Below, in pieces: positions 47,784-51,464 of a DNA stretch of 51,464 bases. The stretch is from Gallionella sp. (GTDB taxonomy: Bacteria > Pseudomonadota > Gammaproteobacteria > Burkholderiales > Gallionellaceae). The translations under genes and the position numbers were made by a program. The notes under the pieces were generated by a model. It was not told the origin of the DNA, did not search any database, and saw nothing but the letters and a program-made list of their open reading frames with translations. The stretch is taken from assembly GCA_027311105.1 (NCBI GenBank), contig DAICZN010000113.1:1-51464 (forward strand). Reading direction: 5' to 3'. Numbering within the stretch: the stretch's first letter is position 1; each line of letters begins with the position of its first letter.

Positions 47784-48761
47784 TCATGTCCAGATGCCGA
47801 GGCCCTTGAGCAGGGTGCGCACGCCCGCGAACAGCAGGATCGCAATAACCATGTTGCGGATCACGGAAGCCTTGAGTATCGTCAGCAAGTGCGCGCCGAT
47901 GCGTGCGCCTATCATCATGCCGATTACCGAGGGCACTGCAATGATCGGCAGTATCGCGCCATTGTCCAAATAATACCAAGTGGCGGAAGAACTGGCCATC
48001 GACAGGATCATGCTGGATGTGCCTGCCGCCACCTTGAGCGGAACACCCATCAGCAGATTCAACCCGGGCACGTTGGCCCAGCCGGCGCCGACACCGAACA
48101 GTCCGCCCAGAAAACCGATGACCAGGAACAGCACCAGGCCCGCGGGCGTGCGATGCACTTGCCAGGATATATCCTTGCCGGAGATGCCGTCGTGGAATAT
48201 GCCATGAATGCCCAGCGCCGCGGACCACGAGTCGGGTTGCGGCACGTGGGGGAATTCTGATTTCTTTGCCGAGACCATCAGGACAGTGATGCCGAGGATG
48301 GTGACACCCAGGGAGGTTTGCACGATGTTGTCCGGCAACGCCAGGCCGAGCTTGGCACCGGCAATGGAACTGATGGAAGCGGCCAGCGCAAGCGGCATCG
48401 CAAGCCTCAGGTTGGCCATGCCGTTTTTCAGCAGTGACGGGCCTGCCGCCAGCGCGCTCGCCATTGCCACCAGCAGTCCTGCGCCGCGCACGAAGTCCAG
48501 ATGAAAAGGGAAAAAGCCGCCGACGATGGGCACAAACAACACGCCGCCGCCAACCCCCGCAGGAACCGCAATGATTCCGAGAAAAAAACACACGACAAAC
48601 AGGGCGAGCGGCCAAATCCACCAGGCATCGGGATCGACGACAGGTATTGCACTGGCAGCCTCAGCCGGAGCCGCGCTGCAGAACAGGGCTAAGGACACCA
48701 GCCAGAACAGCAGCAGGACATAGCGCAGGTTTGGGTGGTGTCCGGAATTCGGTTTTGCCAT
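47784..48761 (-). CDS. TauE/SafE-family sulfite/sulfonate exporter-like permease
   Basis: FFLGIIAVPAGVGGGVLFVPIVGGFFPFHLDFVRGAGLLVAMASALAAGPSLLKNG...GFLGGLFGVGAGWANVPGLNLLMGVPLKVAAGTS. Confidence 0.9.
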   Translation of the reverse strand: MAKPNSGHHPNLRYVLLLFWLVSLALFCSAAPAEAASAIPVVDPDAWWIWPLALFVVCFFLGIIAVPAGVGGGVLFVPIVGGFFPFHLDFVRGAGLLVAMASALAAGPSLLKNGMANLRLAMPLALAASISSIAGAKLGLALPDNIVQTSLGVTILGITVLMVSAKKSEFPHVPQPDSWSAALGIHGIFHDGISGKDISWQVHRTPAGLVLFLVIGFLGGLFGVGAGWANVPGLNLLMGVPLKVAAGTSSMILSMASSSATWYYLDNGAILPIIAVPSVIGMMIGARIGAHLLTILKASVIRNMVIAILLFAGVRTLLKGLGIWT

Positions 48762-48794
48762 GTCAGCTTATGGACCTGTGTTGGTAATTTTTAA

Positions 48795-48808
48795 GTCACC
48801 CGGGTGAC
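48795..48808. promoter_or_regulatory. Perfect 14-bp palindrome GTCACCCGGGTGAC upstream of the TauE-like gene
   Basis: Exact inverted repeat 34 bp upstream of the start codon at 48761. Confidence 0.35.
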
Positions 48809-48889
48809 ATTATGGTTGATCTTCGGCAGGGTCGACAGTATGAGCAACTACCGCCCGAAACTTCCATAGCTGCAATGAGCTATCACCTT

Positions 48890-48907
48890 ATAGCCCGTAA
48901 GGGTTAT
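48890..48907. promoter_or_regulatory. ATAGCCC-GTAA-GGGTTAT site in the tauE/sat intergenic region
   Basis: Near-palindrome related to the dsrA and tusA/hyf sites; half-site GGGGTTATT at 48950-48958. Confidence 0.45.
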
Positions 48908-49125
48908 CGTGGTTTGGCGGCGAAAGTCTTAGCATTGCATCACGTTAATGGGGTTATTCCAGCAATTTAAGATGCCCCCGCAGGTTAAGTCGTGTGAAGA
49001 ATTCGGCAATTCCACATCAGCATAAATATGCAATCAAATATTTGTTTGCAAGGCTACATCTGGAATTAAATCTGAATCCTTGGAGCGGCATTTAAAGAAT
49101 AATAACTGCTGAAAGGAAGATTATC

Positions 49126-50340
49126 ATGTCACTCGTAAGACCACACGGTGGGGGCAACCTCAATCCTTTGTTGCTCGAAGGAAAGGCGCTTTCGAAAGAG
49201 CTTGAGCGGGCTCTTTCAATGCCACGAATCAAAGTCAGCTCACGTGAGAAAGGCGATCTCGTGATGATGGGGATCGGCGGCTTCACCCCGCTTGACGGCT
49301 GCATGTCCTTTCCCGACTGGCAGGGGGTGTGTGCCGGCATGAAAATGGCCAACGGATTGTTCTGGCCCATCCCGATCACCCTTTCCACCGACTTCCTCAC
49401 GGCAAACGATATCGAGACCGGCGGCGAGGTCGCCCTGGTCGATCCGGAAGACGGCAGCATTCTGGCGACGATGCGCATCACTGAAAAGTATACCATCGAC
49501 AAGGCGCACGAATGCGCAACGGTTTTCAATACAGTCGACATCGAGCATCCCGGCGTGAAAATTGTCATGGCGCAGGGCGATGTCAACCTCGCCGGCCCGG
49601 TCAAGGTGCTTTCACTGGGCGGTTTCGATAAAAAATACGGTGGGTTGTTCATGACACCGCGTGAAACGCGCGAGCTGTTCGAAAAGATGGGATGGAGCAA
49701 GATCGCGGCGTTCCAGACACGTAATCCTATGCACCGTTCGCACGAATATCTGGCCAAGATCGCCATCGAAATCTGCGATGGCGTATTGATCCACTCGCTG
49801 CTCGGCAACCTCAAGCCGGGGGACATTCCCGCCGAGGTGCGTACCGAAGCCATCGGCACGCTGGTCGAAAAATATTTCGTCAAGAACACCATTGTTCAGG
49901 CCGGCTACCCGCTCGACATGCGTTACGCCGGCCCGCGCGAAGCCTTGCTGCACGCCCTGTTCCGACAGAACTATGGCTGCTCCCATCTTATCGTGGGGCG
50001 CGACCATGCCGGTGTCGGCAATTACTACGGCCCGTTCGATGCGCATCACATTTTCGATGACATCCCCAGGGATTCGCTGGAAACGCAGCCGCTCAAGATA
50101 GACTGGACTTTCTGGTGCTACAAGTGCGGCAGCATGGCATCGGCGCGCACCTGCCCGCACGATGAAAAGGATCGCTTGCTGGTTTCCGGCACCAAGCTGC
50201 GCAAATGGTTATCCGAAGGCGCCGAAGTACCCGCCGAATTCAGCCGGCCCGAGGTACTGGAAATACTGCGTACCTATTACGCAACTATCGAAGAAAGTGA
50301 AAAAGTGGTGGTAAAACTCAGCGGTCACTCGGGACGCTAG
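49126..50340 (+). CDS. sat: Dissimilatory ATP sulfurylase
   Basis: [75 protein letters not shown]. Confidence 0.97.
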   Translation: MSLVRPHGGGNLNPLLLEGKALSKELERALSMPRIKVSSREKGDLVMMGIGGFTPLDGCMSFPDWQGVCAGMKMANGLFWPIPITLSTDFLTANDIETGGEVALVDPEDGSILATMRITEKYTIDKAHECATVFNTVDIEHPGVKIVMAQGDVNLAGPVKVLSLGGFDKKYGGLFMTPRETRELFEKMGWSKIAAFQTRNPMHRSHEYLAKIAIEICDGVLIHSLLGNLKPGDIPAEVRTEAIGTLVEKYFVKNTIVQAGYPLDMRYAGPREALLHALFRQNYGCSHLIVGRDHAGVGNYYGPFDAHHIFDDIPRDSLETQPLKIDWTFWCYKCGSMASARTCPHDEKDRLLVSGTKLRKWLSEGAEVPAEFSRPEVLEILRTYYATIEESEKVVVKLSGHSGR

Positions 50341-50343
50341 ATG

Positions 50344-50431
50344 ACAGCCCTCCCCTTTGCACCCGCAGGAGGTAGGCCGTGGTTGCACAGCCGCTGCAGC
50401 GGCAAAAACCTCGCACATTGCGGAGGGCTGT
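50344..50431 (+). other. Structured intergenic element between sat and aprM
   Basis: Closing inverted repeat ACAGCCCTCC (50344-50353)/GGAGGGCTGT (50422-50431) enclosing the perfect palindrome GCCGCTGCAGCGGC (50390-50403). Confidence 0.5.
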
Positions 50432-50552
50432 AAGCAGCGACTTGGCTGGCGTTTTTTTGGCGGCCCAGTCGAATGGCTGGTAGTTTTATCAGGAAGATGG
50501 TGCGTTCTTTTTTGACCCCATTTTTAACAATTTTTGTTCGGGCTGATTAAGT

Positions 50553-50590
50553 AAAGTAATGGTGGTGGGTTCAAAGTAATGGCGGTGGGT
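50553..50590. repeat. Tandem direct repeat AAAGTAATGGYGGTGGGT with 20-bp period
   Basis: TAAAGTAATGGTGGTGGGT and CAAAGTAATGGCGGTGGGT upstream of aprM. Confidence 0.7.
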
Positions 50591-50689
50591 CTGCAGGGTG
50601 AAGAATTTTTGTGCGGGGTAACTTTTACCATACTCGACGGCCAACCGATTTAAGGATAGTTTTGCGTCTAATTTTTTGAGGAGAACCTG

Positions 50690-51464
50690 ATGTTCACGAG
50701 CAACCACTTTGCCGAACTTTCGGCATCAATTCCAACCGTCGTCATGCAGGGGTACATCATTTTGATGGTCTTGCTGGTCATAGTCGGGACCATACTTGAC
50801 ATGATGCACAAGAAAAGCGCGCAGTATTTTTTCGAGAATGCGAAAAAAGCGAAGAAGAGCGCAAAACGGTCAGTGGGTGCTGGAGAAAAAGCATCGATTG
50901 CCGCTTCAGTGCTGGTGAAGGAAGTATTAACTTCTGGCGAATTCAGCAATCCAAGACGCAGGCTTTCCCATCTGTTGACCATGTGGGGAACCATTATTTT
51001 CATTGTGACTACCGCGATCATGATTTTTGGCTATCCGACGCCGGCGACACCCACACCTGCCATCCTGCCACAGCTATGGCATATCGGCGCACTGATGCTG
51101 GCCGTTGGTGGATACTGGTTCTGGTTTGCTATCCGCGTTGATGTGTCTGCGGAAGGCCTGCCATGGTTCCGGTTCGAGCGTGCGGATTTGTTTATCCTCT
51201 CGCTGCTTGCCACCTCGACTTTCGCATTGATCTGGTCATTTACCGGCGGTGGATTGACTGTATTCTTTGCCTTGTTCATCCTGTCAAGCACGGTTCTATT
51301 TGGCGGCGTATATTTTTCCAAGTTCGCCCATATGTTCTTTAAGCCTGCTGCGGCCTACCAGAAAAAAATTACCCGTGCCGATGGTTCCCGGGAGAATTTG
51401 CCTCCTGACTATGATTTGACGGATACTGCCGTACAAGCAAAATTCCCGGATATCCCTATGTATA
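50690..51464 (+). CDS. aprM: AprM-like membrane anchor of APS reductase (truncated at window end)
   Basis: My translation from the ATG at 50690 after GAGGAGAA: MFTSNHFAELSASIPTVVMQGYIILMVLLVIVGTILDMMHKKSAQYFFENAKKAKKSAKRS...; multi-TM, open to the window edge, directly after sat. Not in ORF track because no stop is reached. Confidence 0.75.
   Translation, partial: MFTSNHFAELSASIPTVVMQGYIILMVLLVIVGTILDMMHKKSAQYFFENAKKAKKSAKRSVGAGEKASIAASVLVKEVLTSGEFSNPRRRLSHLLTMWGTIIFIVTTAIMIFGYPTPATPTPAILPQLWHIGALMLAVGGYWFWFAIRVDVSAEGLPWFRFERADLFILSLLATSTFALIWSFTGGGLTVFFALFILSSTVLFGGVYFSKFAHMFFKPAAAYQKKITRADGSRENLPPDYDLTDTAVQAKFPDIPMY

Overview
This window reads as a chromosomal segment from a chemolithotrophic, sulfur-oxidising betaproteobacterium. 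I infer a Nitrosomonadales/Gallionellaceae-like host from gene content only; I ran no search. Main contents, left to right: (i) the end of a PAS-domain signalling protein and a Crp/Fnr regulator; (ii) a lone GspG-like pseudopilin and an ice-binding-like (DUF3494) protein; (iii) a type II secretion operon gspLMNDEF-C, with an in-frame stop in gspF and no gspHIJK; (iv) mrp/apbC and several small unknown genes; (v) petABC (cytochrome bc1); (vi) siroheme synthase and a complete reverse-type dsrABEFHCMKLJOPN cluster on the minus strand; (vii) a divergent plus-strand operon with a 74-aa unknown, a Cas6/Cmx6-like protein, a cysteine-less DsrC/TusE paralog (RspA-like), a fused TusA-TusA, a 198-aa unknown and a TauD-like dioxygenase; (viii) a FadL-like porin and dsrE2-tusA; (ix) a HyfBCEFGI-like complex whose 'hydrogenase' large subunit lacks the NiFe cysteines; (x) Usp, a small membrane protein, a TauE-like exporter, sat and the start of aprM. 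The most interesting signals are the Cas6-like protein in the dsr locus, a doubled palindromic operator with identical geometry upstream of dsrA and between tusA and the Hyf-like operon, and the Hyf-like complex without a NiFe site.
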